Assembly: GCA_965248075.1 (NCBI GenBank)
Contig: CBDFIL010000003.1
Span: 2,046,001-2,110,000 of the forward strand
Reading direction: 5' to 3'
DNA from: VXNE01 sp965248075
Lineage (GTDB): Bacteria > Pseudomonadota > Gammaproteobacteria > Pseudomonadales > Azotimanducaceae
Length of the DNA stretch: 64,000 nucleotides
In this document: one piece after another, positions 52,580 through 61,284 of the stretch
Layout: the number at the start of each line of letters is the position of its first letter
Position numbering within the stretch: the stretch's first letter is position 1
Notes under the pieces: model-generated
The model's input: only the letters and a program-made list of their open reading frames with translations
The model's database searches: none
What the model was told of the DNA's origin: nothing
Translations under genes and position numbers: made by a program

Positions 52580-54412
52580 CTATTCGACCGTGACGGACTT
52601 GGCCAGGTTTCTCGGCTGATCCACATCGGTGCCCTTCAGGACGGCGACGTGGTAGGCGAGGAGTTGCAGGGGCACGGTATAGACGATGGGCGCGATCGCT
52701 TCGTGCACGGTCGGGACCTCGATGACGGTCACGCCGGGGCTTTCCTGGAAGCCCGCGCCCGCGTCGGCGAAGACGTACAGGCGGCCGCCTCGCGCGCGCA
52801 CTTCCTGCAGGTTGGAGCGCGTCTTCTCGAGCAGATCGTTGTTCGGCGCCACGGCGACGATCGGCATCTCCTCGGTGACCAGCGCCAGTGGCCCATGCTT
52901 GAGCTCGCCCGCGGGATAACCCTCAGCGTGAATGTAGGAGATTTCCTTCAGCTTGAGGGCGCCTTCGAGCGCAACGGGGAAGTGCGCACCGCGGCCGAGG
53001 AACAGCGCGTGGCGTCGATCCGCGAAATCCTCCGCCAGCAACCGGATGCGCTCATCGAGCAGGAGCACCCGGTCTATGACTTCGTCCAGCCCGTGCAGCG
53101 CCTCGACCAGTTCCGCTTCCTTCGCCGCCGTCAGGCCGCGGCGACGGCCGAGCAGGATCGTCAGCATGAGGAGGTCCGCCAGCATGGCGGTGAACGCCTT
53201 CGTCGACGCGACGCCGATTTCCGCGCCCGCCTCGAGCATGATCGCCATCTCCGATTCACGCACCAGAGAGCTCATCGGCACGTTGCAGATCGTCATCGTG
53301 TGGGCGAAGCCGATGTCCTTCGCCATACGCAGCGCCGCCAACGTGTCCGCGGTCTCCCCCGACTGCGACAACGTCAGGAACAGGCTGCCCGGCGGCACCG
53401 TCACGGGGCGGTAGCGCCACTCGCTCGCGATATCCGCCTGGCAGGGGATGCCGACGTACTGCTCGATCCAGTAACGCCCGATGCAGGCCGCGTAGTACGC
53501 GGTGCCGCACGCCGCGATCGTCACCGCCTCGGTATCGTCGAGGATCGCCGAAGCACGCACGCCGAATGCAGGCTCGAGCACGCGCGACCGGGAGAGCCGC
53601 CCTTCGAGGGTGTCCCGCACGACGCGCGGCTGTTCGAACATCTCGCGCTGCATGTGGTGGCGGTAGTTGCCCTTGTCCACGTCCTCGACGACATGCTCGA
53701 CGCGCACGGTGGAACGCACCACCGTCTCGTCGTCTGCGCTCCACACGTCGATGCCGTCGCTGCGCAGGTCGACCAGGTCGCCTTCCTCCAGGAAGATGAA
53801 ACGGTCCGTGACCGGACGCAGCGCGAGTACGTCGGAGGCGATGTAGTTCTCCTCGATGCCGACGCCGATGACCAGCGGACTGCCGAGACGCGCGCCGATC
53901 ATGCGTCCCGGCTCGTCGCGGCAGATGACGCCGATCGCGTACGCGCCTTCGAGACGCTTCACCGTGGCGCGCACGGCCGCGAGCAGGTCGGGCTGCTGCC
54001 CGTAGTAGTAGTCGATGAGGTGCACGATGACTTCCGCATCCGTTTCGGATTCGAAGCGGTAACCGGCCTCGATCATCTCGTCGCGCAGCGGCTCGAAGCC
54101 CTCGATGATGCCGTTGTGCACGAGCGCGATGCGGCCGTTCGAGAGATGCGGGTGGGCGTTCGCTTCGCTGGGCGCGCCATGGGTCGCCCAGCGCGTGTGG
54201 GCGATCCCCGTCGTGCCCTGTATGGGACCGTGCCGGACGCTTTCCGCGAGCGCGGCTACCTTGCCGAGGGTACGGCGACGGTCGACGAAGGGACCGTCCG
54301 TAACGACGGCGAGACCCGCCGAGTCGTAACCGCGGTACTCGAGCCGCTGCAGCCCCTCAAGGAGGATGCGCGCGACGTTGCGGTTCGCGACCGCGCCGAC
54401 GATTCCACACAC
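52580..54412 (-). CDS. glmS: glutamine-fructose-6-phosphate aminotransferase (isomerizing)
   Basis: First step of amino-sugar synthesis (610 aa). The Ntn-type glutaminase has Cys2 in MCGIVGAVANRNV, HTRWATHG and the NGIIEG turn. Two SIS sugar-isomerase domains follow (ACGTAYYAACIGRYWIE; SQSGETADTLAAL; FLGRGAHFPVALEGALKLKEISYIHAE) and the protein ends PRNLAKSVTVE, the catalytic tail. Ten bases after glmU. No glmS ribozyme-like or glmZ-pairing structure was looked for beyond the short gap. Confidence 0.98.
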   Translation of the reverse strand: MCGIVGAVANRNVARILLEGLQRLEYRGYDSAGLAVVTDGPFVDRRRTLGKVAALAESVRHGPIQGTTGIAHTRWATHGAPSEANAHPHLSNGRIALVHNGIIEGFEPLRDEMIEAGYRFESETDAEVIVHLIDYYYGQQPDLLAAVRATVKRLEGAYAIGVICRDEPGRMIGARLGSPLVIGVGIEENYIASDVLALRPVTDRFIFLEEGDLVDLRSDGIDVWSADDETVVRSTVRVEHVVEDVDKGNYRHHMQREMFEQPRVVRDTLEGRLSRSRVLEPAFGVRASAILDDTEAVTIAACGTAYYAACIGRYWIEQYVGIPCQADIASEWRYRPVTVPPGSLFLTLSQSGETADTLAALRMAKDIGFAHTMTICNVPMSSLVRESEMAIMLEAGAEIGVASTKAFTAMLADLLMLTILLGRRRGLTAAKEAELVEALHGLDEVIDRVLLLDERIRLLAEDFADRRHALFLGRGAHFPVALEGALKLKEISYIHAEGYPAGELKHGPLALVTEEMPIVAVAPNNDLLEKTRSNLQEVRARGGRLYVFADAGAGFQESPGVTVIEVPTVHEAIAPIVYTVPLQLLAYHVAVLKGTDVDQPRNLAKSVTVE

Positions 54413-54422
54413 GGCGGCGGCC

Positions 54423-55796
54423 CTACCGCTCTCTCTTCGCGGGCGGTTTCCAGCCCTTGATGTTGCGCTGGCGTGCGCGGCCTACCGCGAGGTCCTCCGA
54501 TGCGACCCGCGTGGTGATGGTGGATCCCGCTCCGATGTACGCGCCGTCCTCGACCTCCAGAGGCGCCACGAGCGTCGAGTTCGTGCCGACGAATACGTCG
54601 TCGCCGATGCGGGTTTCGTGCTTGTCCACGCCGTCGTAGTTGCAGGTGATCGTGCCGGCGCCCACGTTGCAGCGCTCGCCCACGAAGGCGTCGCCCAGGT
54701 ACGCCAGGTGGCTTGCCTTGGTGCCGGCGCCGACGCGCGCCTTCTTCGTCTCGACGAAGTTGCCGATGCGGACATCCTCGCCCAGTTCCGTTCCGGGTCG
54801 CAGGCGTGCGAACGGCCCCACCGACGCTCCCCGGTCGATGCGGGCGCCGTCGATGACGGTGTGGGCTTCCACGGTCACCCCGTCGCCGAGGACCGCGTCG
54901 CGAATGACGCAGTGCGGGCCGATGCGTACGTCGCCGCCGAGTTCCACGTGGCCTTCCAGAACCACCCCGACATCGATGATGCAGTCCTCCCCGGCGCCCA
55001 ACGTCCCGCGCAGGTCGAACCGGGCCGGGTCCCGGAGCGTCACTCCGGCCCGCATCGCCGCCTCGGCATTGCGGCGCTGATAACGCCGCTCCGCGCTGGC
55101 AAGCTGGATGCGGTCGTTCACTCCCAGGACCTCGTTCGGATCGGAGGCCAGGAGGCCCGTCACGGGTATCCCGGCCGCCACCGCGCCGGCGATGACGTCG
55201 GTGAGGTAGTACTCGCCCTGGGCGTTGTCGTTGTCGATGTCCGCCACGAGCTTTCCGAGCAGCGCTCCGGGCGCCGCGAGGATGCCGCCCCAGATCTCCG
55301 TGATCGCCCGTTGCGCGTCCGTGGCGTCCCGCTCCTCGACGATCGCCGCAACCCGGCCTGCGCCGTCGCGCGCGATCCGTCCCAGCCCCCCGGGAGTCGG
55401 CAGCTCGGCGGTGATCAGCGCCACCCCCGCGTTCTTCGTGCTCGCGGCCACGCAACGCTCGAGCGTCGCGCACTCGACCAGGGGCACGTCCGCGTAGAGG
55501 ACAAGCACGGTGGCCGCGCCCGACACATTCGGCAGCGCCTGCAGCACCGCGTGGCCCGAGCCCAACTGCTCGGATTGCTCTACCCAGTGGATGTCCGGTG
55601 CGTCCGCGTACCGCTCCCGGATCTCCTCCGCCCCGGCGCCCACCACGACATGCAGGCGCGCCGGCGAGAGGCAGCGGGCGGTCTCCAGTACGTGGCCGAG
55701 CATGGGACGCCCGCCAATCTCGTGCAGCACCTTCGGCCGGTTCGACCGCATGCGTGTGCCCTGGCCCGCGGCCAGGACGATGACTTCGAGCGCCAT
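54423..55796 (-). CDS. glmU: bifunctional N-acetylglucosamine-1-phosphate uridyltransferase / glucosamine-1-phosphate acetyltransferase
   Basis: Makes UDP-GlcNAc (457 aa). The N-terminal pyrophosphorylase has LAAGQGTRM, the ADVPL metal loop and NDNAQGEYYLTDV. From about residue 250 a left-handed beta-helix of hexapeptide repeats follows, with the acetyltransferase residues in the NFVETKKARVGAGTKASHLAYLGDA block and GTITCNYDG. Together with glmS it supplies murein and LPS precursors. Confidence 0.98.
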   Translation of the reverse strand: MALEVIVLAAGQGTRMRSNRPKVLHEIGGRPMLGHVLETARCLSPARLHVVVGAGAEEIRERYADAPDIHWVEQSEQLGSGHAVLQALPNVSGAATVLVLYADVPLVECATLERCVAASTKNAGVALITAELPTPGGLGRIARDGAGRVAAIVEERDATDAQRAITEIWGGILAAPGALLGKLVADIDNDNAQGEYYLTDVIAGAVAAGIPVTGLLASDPNEVLGVNDRIQLASAERRYQRRNAEAAMRAGVTLRDPARFDLRGTLGAGEDCIIDVGVVLEGHVELGGDVRIGPHCVIRDAVLGDGVTVEAHTVIDGARIDRGASVGPFARLRPGTELGEDVRIGNFVETKKARVGAGTKASHLAYLGDAFVGERCNVGAGTITCNYDGVDKHETRIGDDVFVGTNSTLVAPLEVEDGAYIGAGSTITTRVASEDLAVGRARQRNIKGWKPPAKRER

Positions 55797-55823
55797 CGGG
55801 AAATCCGCGCAGCGAAAGACGGG

Positions 55824-55829
55824 ATTATA
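55824..55829 (-). promoter_or_regulatory. candidate -10 for glmU-glmS-uvrD
   Basis: Perfect TATAAT on the minus strand, 27 bases before the glmU ATG; no clear -35. Confidence 0.5.
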
Positions 55830-55976
55830 GGGCGCTCGAAGGAGGACCGGGCGGCGAAGGCGCCAAACTGCGTCCCGTACGACGCCTCGCCGGGCACCGC
55901 GCTCCGGGTCCTTCGCGAGCCGACATCCCTGGACGCTACGACCTAGTGCGTTTGACCATCCCTCGGGAAAGTGTGA

Positions 55977-56000
55977 CGCTTCGAGTGAATCCTCGAAGCG
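55977..56000. other. stem-loop in the glmU / 56061 divergent gap
   Basis: CGCTTCGAG, a 6-base loop (TGAATC) and CTCGAAGCG make a perfect 9-bp stem about 60 bases before the ORF at 56061. It might be an operator or a 5'UTR structure for that gene. The rest of the 264-base gap shows only the glmU -10. Confidence 0.5.
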
Positions 56001-56060
56001 GCGTGTCGGCACCGTCCGGCAACCCGGGGGCCTTACGGATCGGGACAGGGAGCACAAGAC

Positions 56061-56555
56061 ATGAGCGACGCATACCAGGACGGCATCCTCTCTGCCTGGC
56101 AGGGCGAGCAGGTCGGGAAGGCGTTCTTCGACCACATGGTGCAAGCCACCGACGATCCGGCACTGCGAGAGAAGTGGCAGGTCCTCGGGGACCTCGAAGA
56201 GGCCACCGGCAACTGCCTGGCGCCGCTCGTGGACGCCGGGGCGCAGCGCCCCGCCGCGGGCACCTTCAAGCTGGGTGCGGATGCGGCCGCCGCCTTTGCC
56301 GCGTTGCCCTACGCGGACGCATTGCAGCAGATCCAGGACGTCGTCGATCCCGCCGTCGAGAAGTTCGAGCGCCTGCTCGAGCAGGCGCCGGAGACGGACC
56401 GCGAGATCGTCCGGATCCTGGTCGACCACGAATTGGCCATCAGAACCTTCGTGGAGCGGGAAATGGCCGGGGAGTCGGCCACGTCCCTCGATCCCACCCG
56501 CGCGGTCATCGAACGGGCGCGCGCATCGCAATACATCACCGAGGAGGCACGATGA
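56061..56555 (+). CDS. uncharacterised helical protein, ferritin-like candidate
   Basis: A 164-aa protein I do not recognise. It is nearly all amphipathic helix, about four helices (8-30, 34-57, 73-110, 111-136). Acidic and His residues spaced like diiron ligands occur as E16, H25, E46/E47, E100/E103 and D122-H123-E124, so a ferritin- or hemerythrin-like fold is possible but unproven. Its stop overlaps the next start (ATGA), so it works with the PNPOx-fold protein. Confidence 0.6.
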   Translation: MSDAYQDGILSAWQGEQVGKAFFDHMVQATDDPALREKWQVLGDLEEATGNCLAPLVDAGAQRPAAGTFKLGADAAAAFAALPYADALQQIQDVVDPAVEKFERLLEQAPETDREIVRILVDHELAIRTFVEREMAGESATSLDPTRAVIERARASQYITEEAR

Positions 56556-56971
56556 CCGCTTTGAACCAGCAGGAGAAGGAAGCCTTCCTGAGTGAACTGC
56601 ACATCGGCGTGCTGTCGATCCCGCGGGACGGCCGGGGACCGCTGACGGCGCCCATCTGGTACTGCTACGCCCCGGGCGAGAGCCTCCGGGTGATGATCGG
56701 CAAGAACTCGCAGAAGGCGAAGCTCCTGGAAATGGGGACGCGGGTGTCGCTGTGCGCGCAGCAGGAAACGCCGCCCTACAAATATGTCACGGCGGAAGGC
56801 GCGGTCGTGCGGATCGCGGAAGGCACGGAGGAGGACATCGTGGAGTTGGCCTCCCGCTACCTCGGCGAGGAGCAGGGCAAGGTCTACGCCGACAACATGC
56901 CTACCGCAGGGAGCCTGACGGTCACCGTGCGCCCGGAGACGTGGCTCGCCGTGGACTATTCGCGCCGGTAA
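56552..56971 (+). CDS. pyridoxamine 5'-phosphate oxidase-fold flavin/F420-type protein
   Basis: A 139-aa split-beta-barrel protein. HIGVLSIPRDGRGPLTAPIWYCYAPGESLRV and KAKLLEMGTRVSLCAQQETPPYKYVTAEGAV follow the PNPOx-like family that binds FMN or F420. A strong GAGGAGG precedes the ATG. The family includes oxidases and heme or nitro-compound reductases; the substrate cannot be assigned. Confidence 0.82.
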   Translation: MTALNQQEKEAFLSELHIGVLSIPRDGRGPLTAPIWYCYAPGESLRVMIGKNSQKAKLLEMGTRVSLCAQQETPPYKYVTAEGAVVRIAEGTEEDIVELASRYLGEEQGKVYADNMPTAGSLTVTVRPETWLAVDYSRR

Positions 56972-56993
56972 GACGCTCCGCCGCCTGGCGACG

Positions 56994-57112
56994 GTAGGGG
57001 ACAGGCTTGTCCCGTCCCGTCGTCAACGGTTGCACAGGCTCGACACGGGCTTGTCCCGTCCCGTCCCCAGGGCTCGCACGACTTCGACACGGGCGACGAC
57101 AAGCGTCCTACG
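56994..57112. repeat. cluster of three hairpin repeats (1-1-degenerate 2) before vapBC
   Basis: 56994-57021 (GTAG-GGGACAGG-CTTGT-CCCGTCCC, one mismatch), 57042-57067 (ACGGG-CTTGTCCCGTCCCGT; the 5' stem is reduced) and 57089-57112 (GGGCGACG-ACAAG-CGTCCTAC, degenerate). The copies are more decayed than at 17.0 and 49.2 kb. Here the flanking genes are co-directional. Confidence 0.75.
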
Positions 57113-57197
57113 ATGTCCCGCGCCGGATCAACCGCCAACGAGATGGCCGGGATGTGGGCGCTTTGACCCAGGCCCATATTTACGGGAAACTGGGCTC

Positions 57198-57464
57198 ATG
57201 AAGACAACTATCGAACTCCCCGATGCGATGTTCCGCCAGGCCAAGGCAATCGCCGCAACCCAAGGGGTGACCTTGCGCCAATACTTCACGGAGGCCTTGC
57301 GGGCACAACTTGGGCGAAACGTGACCGCGGATCGCGCTGGCAGGGAGGAACCGCCCTGGATGGCCGGTTTCGGCGGACTCGCCGATCTCCGAGACGAAAA
57401 CCGTCGTGTTCTGGGTCTCATCGAAGAGGAGTTCGAGCGCGTTTCGCCCGAAGATCTCCAGTGA
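57198..57464 (+). CDS. vapB: VapB-type antitoxin
   Basis: An 88-aa protein starting MKTTIELPDAMFRQAKAIAATQGVTLRQYFTEAL, the ribbon-helix-helix fold of antitoxins, followed by a toxin-binding tail with PPWMAGFGGLADLRDENRRVLGLIEEEF. It overlaps the toxin start by four bases (GTGA). Lies next to hairpin repeats. Confidence 0.85.
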   Translation: MKTTIELPDAMFRQAKAIAATQGVTLRQYFTEALRAQLGRNVTADRAGREEPPWMAGFGGLADLRDENRRVLGLIEEEFERVSPEDLQ

Positions 57465-57838
57465 TCCTCGATACAAATGCCCTTTCCGCGTGGGCCGAAG
57501 GACATCCCACCGTCAGGGGGACGCTACGCTCCGCCAATAGATTGGTTTTGCCAAGCGTTGTCCTGGGTGAGTACTTCTTCGGCATTCGCCAGTCCCGGCA
57601 TCGCCGCCAGTATGAGGATTGGCTCGCCCGTAACGTGCCGCTTGCCGAGGTTGCCGCCGTCACTTCCGCCACCGCGAGCGCGTATGCCGATATTCGGCTC
57701 GAACTGAAGCAGGCGGGCAATCCCATACCCCAGAACGACGTTTGGATTGCGGCGCTGGCGCGTCAGCACAGGCTGGCCGTCCTGAGCAATGACCGACACT
57801 TCGACGCCATCCCGGGCGTCAAGCGCATCGGCTTCTGA
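57461..57838 (+). CDS. vapC: VapC-type PIN toxin
   Basis: A 125-aa PIN ribonuclease: acids in MILDTNALSAW (D4), LGEYFFG, PQNDVWIAALA and SNDRHFDAIPGV. VapC toxins cleave tRNA or rRNA. The toxin is intact. It is a second, unrelated TA pair; the one at 24 kb uses a Phd-type antitoxin. Confidence 0.88.
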   Translation: MILDTNALSAWAEGHPTVRGTLRSANRLVLPSVVLGEYFFGIRQSRHRRQYEDWLARNVPLAEVAAVTSATASAYADIRLELKQAGNPIPQNDVWIAALARQHRLAVLSNDRHFDAIPGVKRIGF

Positions 57839-57882
57839 CGAGGCATTGCCGCCACCGTGCCACATCTCGCTCGACATCTGAC

Positions 57883-58413
57883 ATGACCAGACGGATCGCC
57901 CTGTTGCGGGGCATCAACGTCGGCGGCAGGAACGCTGTCTCCATGAAGGACCTGACCGACATCCTGGCGCGCCTGGGATGCAGCGGCGTACGCACCTACA
58001 TACAGAGCGGCAACGTGGTCTTCGACGAGCCCGACGCGGGGGAGGTCTCCCCGGCCTCGATCGCCGCGGCGACGCAGGCCCAAACGGGCATCGGCACGCG
58101 TGTGCTGACGCTTACTGTCGCCGAGTTCCGCAAGGCGGCCGACGGCAACCCGTTCGCCGGCGAAGAACCGAGGACCGTACACCTGTTCTTTCTCGACGCG
58201 GCCCCGGGCGATCCGGACCTGGATGCGATCCAGGCACTGGGCAGGGGCTCCGAGCGCTGGCAGCTGACGGACGCGGTGTTCTACCTGCACGCGCCCGAGG
58301 GCGTCGCCCGGTCGAAGCTCGCGGCCGCCGTCGAAAGAAAGCTCGGCGTCGGCGCCACCGCGCGGAACTGGCGCACCGTGAGCAAGCTGCTGGAGCTGGC
58401 GGAAAGGGCATGA
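57883..58413 (+). CDS. DUF1697 family protein
   Basis: A 176-aa protein with the DUF1697 start (IALLRGINVGGRNAVSMKDLTDILARLG, VRTYIQSGNVVF) and the C-terminal RNWRTVSKLLEL. The family is widely distributed and uncharacterised. It stands alone between vapC and a repeat. Confidence 0.85.
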   Translation: MTRRIALLRGINVGGRNAVSMKDLTDILARLGCSGVRTYIQSGNVVFDEPDAGEVSPASIAAATQAQTGIGTRVLTLTVAEFRKAADGNPFAGEEPRTVHLFFLDAAPGDPDLDAIQALGRGSERWQLTDAVFYLHAPEGVARSKLAAAVERKLGVGATARNWRTVSKLLELAERA

Positions 58414-58430
58414 CGCTTCGTGCGGGCCGC

Positions 58431-58459
58431 GGACGGGGCGGGACAGGCCCGTCCCCCAC
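58431..58459. repeat. single type 1 hairpin repeat after DUF1697
   Basis: GGACGGG-CGGGACAGG-CCCGTCC with a CCCAC tail, close to the type 1 unit. The remaining 58460-58665 shows no gene; a short frame (IWPALFGITDPDEKWFERN, about 58475-58535) may be debris of a lost gene. Confidence 0.6.
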
Positions 58460-58665
58460 GGGCAGTGGAGCCGCGCCATCTGGCCGGCCCTGTTCGGCAT
58501 TACCGACCCGGACGAGAAGTGGTTCGAACGCAACACGTTCCCCGGGGGCCGGCGCGCAGGCCCGCCCTCCCTGTCGGCCTGCCGGACACGGGTGATCACC
58601 AGGGTCCCGACACCGACTGCGATGATGTGAGAGCATCGGGCACGCTCATCAGACCGGAGACGAAG

Positions 58666-59109
58666 GTGCCCGACGTCCTGCTCACGCCGTATCTCACCGC
58701 CCACGATTGCGCTGCGGCGATCGCCTTCTACTCGAAGGCGTTCGGGGCCGTCGAGACCGGCGCAAGATTCACGGACTCCGACGGCAGGATCGGCCACGCC
58801 GAGATCACCATCGGGGGCGCCACGATCTACGTCTCGGACGAGTACCCGGACTTCGGCGCGCAGAGCCCGAAGTCGCTGGGCGGCTCGACCGTGGCCCTGC
58901 ACATCCAGGTCGCCGACGTGGACGCAACCGCGCGCCGCCTTGTGGCGGCCGGCGCCGAGGTGCTGCGGGAGCTGACCGAGGAGGCCGACGGCGAGCGCCG
59001 GGGTACGTTCCTGGATCCGTTCGGCTACCGCTGGATGGTGGGCGAACAGGTGGAAGAGGTGAGCAAGGAGGAACTGCGGGAGCGGGCGACGGGTTTCGAC
59101 ATCACCTGA
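58666..59109 (+). CDS. VOC family protein (PhnB-like glyoxalase fold)
   Basis: A 147-aa vicinal-oxygen-chelate protein. LTPYLTAHDCAAAIAFYSKAFGAVET, GHAEITIGGATIYVSDEYPDFGAQSP, STVALHIQVADVDAT and FLDPFGYRWMVGE are those of the PhnB/COG2764 group, mostly uncharacterised. GTG at 58666 gives the standard start. Confidence 0.85.
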   Translation: MPDVLLTPYLTAHDCAAAIAFYSKAFGAVETGARFTDSDGRIGHAEITIGGATIYVSDEYPDFGAQSPKSLGGSTVALHIQVADVDATARRLVAAGAEVLRELTEEADGERRGTFLDPFGYRWMVGEQVEEVSKEELRERATGFDIT

Positions 59110-59153
59110 GCGCGAACCGCGCAATCGCCACGACTTCCAGACCTGGAGAACCC

Positions 59154-59744
59154 ATGAACTACGTCGAACCGGCCGAAGCGTGCGAGATGGACGGCCTGCG
59201 CCTGGCCCTGACCGCACACGCGCCGGTGCCCTACGGCATGTCGGCCCGCGCGATCCTCGATTATCACGGGGTGCGGTACGTTCCGGTGCTGCAGGTCGGG
59301 GGCGGCAGGAACGAAGACCTCGTGGCATGGACCGGCCACCGGAACGCACCGGTGGCGGTGTACAACGACGAGGCGCCGCGCGTGGGCTGGCTCGAGATCC
59401 TGTATCTCGCCGAGCGGCTCGGTTCCGGCCCCACGTTCGACCTCGCGAACATCGAGCAGCCTGTAGTCGATCTCACCCCGTCGCCCGCGGTGTCAAGTTT
59501 CGTGTTCTACGAGGGGGACGCGTTTCCGGCCTGGCGCCACCACGTGCTCGTCGGCACGCTGAAGGCGACCGAGCTTTACCGGGTGGAGGTGGCCGGCGAC
59601 CGGCTGGTCCACAGGGAGACCCTGATTACGGATCTGGCGCGGATCCGCGATGTCGAGGTGGGGGTGGACGGCTTGGTGCACCTGCTGCTCGAGCACGCGT
59701 CCGGGGGACGGATCGTGCGGCTGGTGCCGGCGACCGCGGGTTGA
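59154..59744 (+). CDS. chimeric protein: GST N-terminal domain fused to C-terminal part of a PQQ sugar dehydrogenase
   Basis: The 196-aa frame joins two unrelated halves. Residues 1-94 (YGMSARAILDYHGVRYVPVLQ, WTGHRNAPVAVYNDEAPR, WLEILYLAERLGS) are a thioredoxin-fold GST N-terminal domain. Residues 95-196, from TFDLANIEQP to LVPATAG, match residues 410-511 of the next gene almost throughout, ending at the same point. Neither half is complete: the GST lacks its helical domain and the dehydrogenase lacks its cytochrome and most of its propeller. An in-frame deletion between two once-separate genes explains it. GGAG precedes the ATG, so it may be translated, but function is doubtful. Confidence 0.85.
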   Translation: MNYVEPAEACEMDGLRLALTAHAPVPYGMSARAILDYHGVRYVPVLQVGGGRNEDLVAWTGHRNAPVAVYNDEAPRVGWLEILYLAERLGSGPTFDLANIEQPVVDLTPSPAVSSFVFYEGDAFPAWRHHVLVGTLKATELYRVEVAGDRLVHRETLITDLARIRDVEVGVDGLVHLLLEHASGGRIVRLVPATAG

Positions 59745-59748
59745 CGCC

Positions 59749-61284
59749 TTGGCCGGTCCAGGACGCCGCCTCGCGCCGCACCTGATCTGCGGCGTGGCGC
59801 TCGCGGGCGCGGCATTCCACGTCCACGCCCAGAGATACGAGATCGACCCCCTGTCACTCGCCTACACCGAGCACTGCAGCGTCTGCCACGGCGAGAACCT
59901 GGAAGGGTCCGCGCTGGGGACGCCCCTCGTCGGCGCCGCGCTCCGGTACGGCGACTCCGCCGGGGAGATCGGCGCGAGCATCGCCAACGGTTTCCCGGCG
60001 CAGGGCATGCCGGGCTGGTCCGAGATCCTGCCCGAGGTGGAGATCCGCAAGCTCGCGATCTACATCGCCGATCTGCGTGCCAACATCGACCGCTGGGACT
60101 CGAGGCGGGACATGCCGTTGGTGATCCCCGAAGGGACCGTCGCTAGCGAGCTTCACGACTTCCGCATCGAGACGTTCGCGACAGGGTCCGACCCGAAAAC
60201 CTACTCGATTGCGCCGCTGCCCGATGGCGGGTTCCTTTTGACCGAGAAGCGGCGGGGCGTGCGCATCGTCTCTGCCGACGGTGTGGTCTCGCCGGCCATC
60301 GAAGGCACCCCGAAGGGCCATGCGAACGACGACCCCGACGAACGCTGGCCCAATCGGCCGCACGGGTTGGGCTGGCTCATGGAGGTCGCGACGCACCCGG
60401 ACTACGAGCGCAACGGGTGGATCTACCTGCAGTTCGGAGATCGCTGCACCGACTGCAACGCGGTCGGCGGCACGGTGTCGATGAGTCGGCTCGTCCGGGG
60501 ACGGATCGAGGACGGCCGCTGGGTCGATGAGGAGACCCTCTGGCGCGTGGGGGTCGAGCGTTACACGTGGCGGACGGACATGGCCGCCGGCGGCCGGATT
60601 TGTTTCGATGGCGACGGGCACGTCTTCATCAGCGTCGGCTTCAAGGGGTTGTCCACGTATCACGGCATCCAGGACCTGAGCGAGCCTTACGGGAAGATCC
60701 ACCGGATGTACGACGACGGCGGCGTTCCGGCGGACAACCCCTTCGTCGACGTGCCCGGCGCGTGGCCGACCACCTGGACCTACGGGCACCGGGCCCCGGA
60801 GGGCCTCGAGTTCAATCGCCGCACCGGGCAGTTGTGGAGCACGGAGATGGGACCGCGCGGCGGGGACGAGATCAACCTGCTGCTGCCGGGACGCAACTAC
60901 GGCTGGCCGCTCACCTCGAAGGGGGTTGACTACGACGGGACGCCGGTGGAGTACGGGAAGGAACTCGGCATCACGTTCGATCTTGCCGACATCGAGCAGC
61001 CGGTCGTGGATCTCACCCCCGCTCCCGCCGTCTCGAGCTTCGTGTTCTACGAGGGCGACGCCTTTCTCGCGTGGCGCAACCACATGCTCGTGGGAACACT
61101 GCGCGCGACGGATCTCTACCGGGTGGAGGTGGACGGCGACCGGCTCGTCCGGCAGGAGATGCTGATCGAGGACCTGGCCCGGATCCGGGACGTGGAGGTG
61201 GGTGTGGACGGGCTGGTGTACCTGCTGCTCGAGCATTCGACCGGATGGCGTATCGTGCGGCTGGTGCCGGTGCCGGCGGGTTGA
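59749..61284 (+). CDS. cytochrome c - PQQ-dependent sugar dehydrogenase fusion
   Basis: A 511-aa periplasmic quinoprotein. From TTG at 59749 there is a signal peptide (MAGPGRRLAP..ICGVALAGAAFHVHA-Q, residues 1-27), a cytochrome c domain with heme motif C43-SV-C46-H47, and from about residue 130 a six-bladed soluble-glucose-dehydrogenase propeller (GWLMEVATHPDYERNGWIYLQF, MGPRGGDEINLLLPGRNYGWP). Sugar oxidised by PQQ could pass electrons to the attached heme. The TTG sits 5 bases after the chimeric gene's stop. The C-terminus is repeated in the upstream chimera and the signal peptide resembles the start of the downstream gene. Confidence 0.9.
   Translation: MAGPGRRLAPHLICGVALAGAAFHVHAQRYEIDPLSLAYTEHCSVCHGENLEGSALGTPLVGAALRYGDSAGEIGASIANGFPAQGMPGWSEILPEVEIRKLAIYIADLRANIDRWDSRRDMPLVIPEGTVASELHDFRIETFATGSDPKTYSIAPLPDGGFLLTEKRRGVRIVSADGVVSPAIEGTPKGHANDDPDERWPNRPHGLGWLMEVATHPDYERNGWIYLQFGDRCTDCNAVGGTVSMSRLVRGRIEDGRWVDEETLWRVGVERYTWRTDMAAGGRICFDGDGHVFISVGFKGLSTYHGIQDLSEPYGKIHRMYDDGGVPADNPFVDVPGAWPTTWTYGHRAPEGLEFNRRTGQLWSTEMGPRGGDEINLLLPGRNYGWPLTSKGVDYDGTPVEYGKELGITFDLADIEQPVVDLTPAPAVSSFVFYEGDAFLAWRNHMLVGTLRATDLYRVEVDGDRLVRQEMLIEDLARIRDVEVGVDGLVYLLLEHSTGWRIVRLVPVPAG

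Noticed and set aside
52580..54423. glmS ribozyme
   Set aside because: The gap to glmU is 10 bases, with no space for the ribozyme, which is found in Gram-positive bacteria.
58469..58550. Short frame IWPALFGITDPDEKWFERN
   Set aside because: Looks protein-like but too short and without start or recognisable family; noted only as possible debris.
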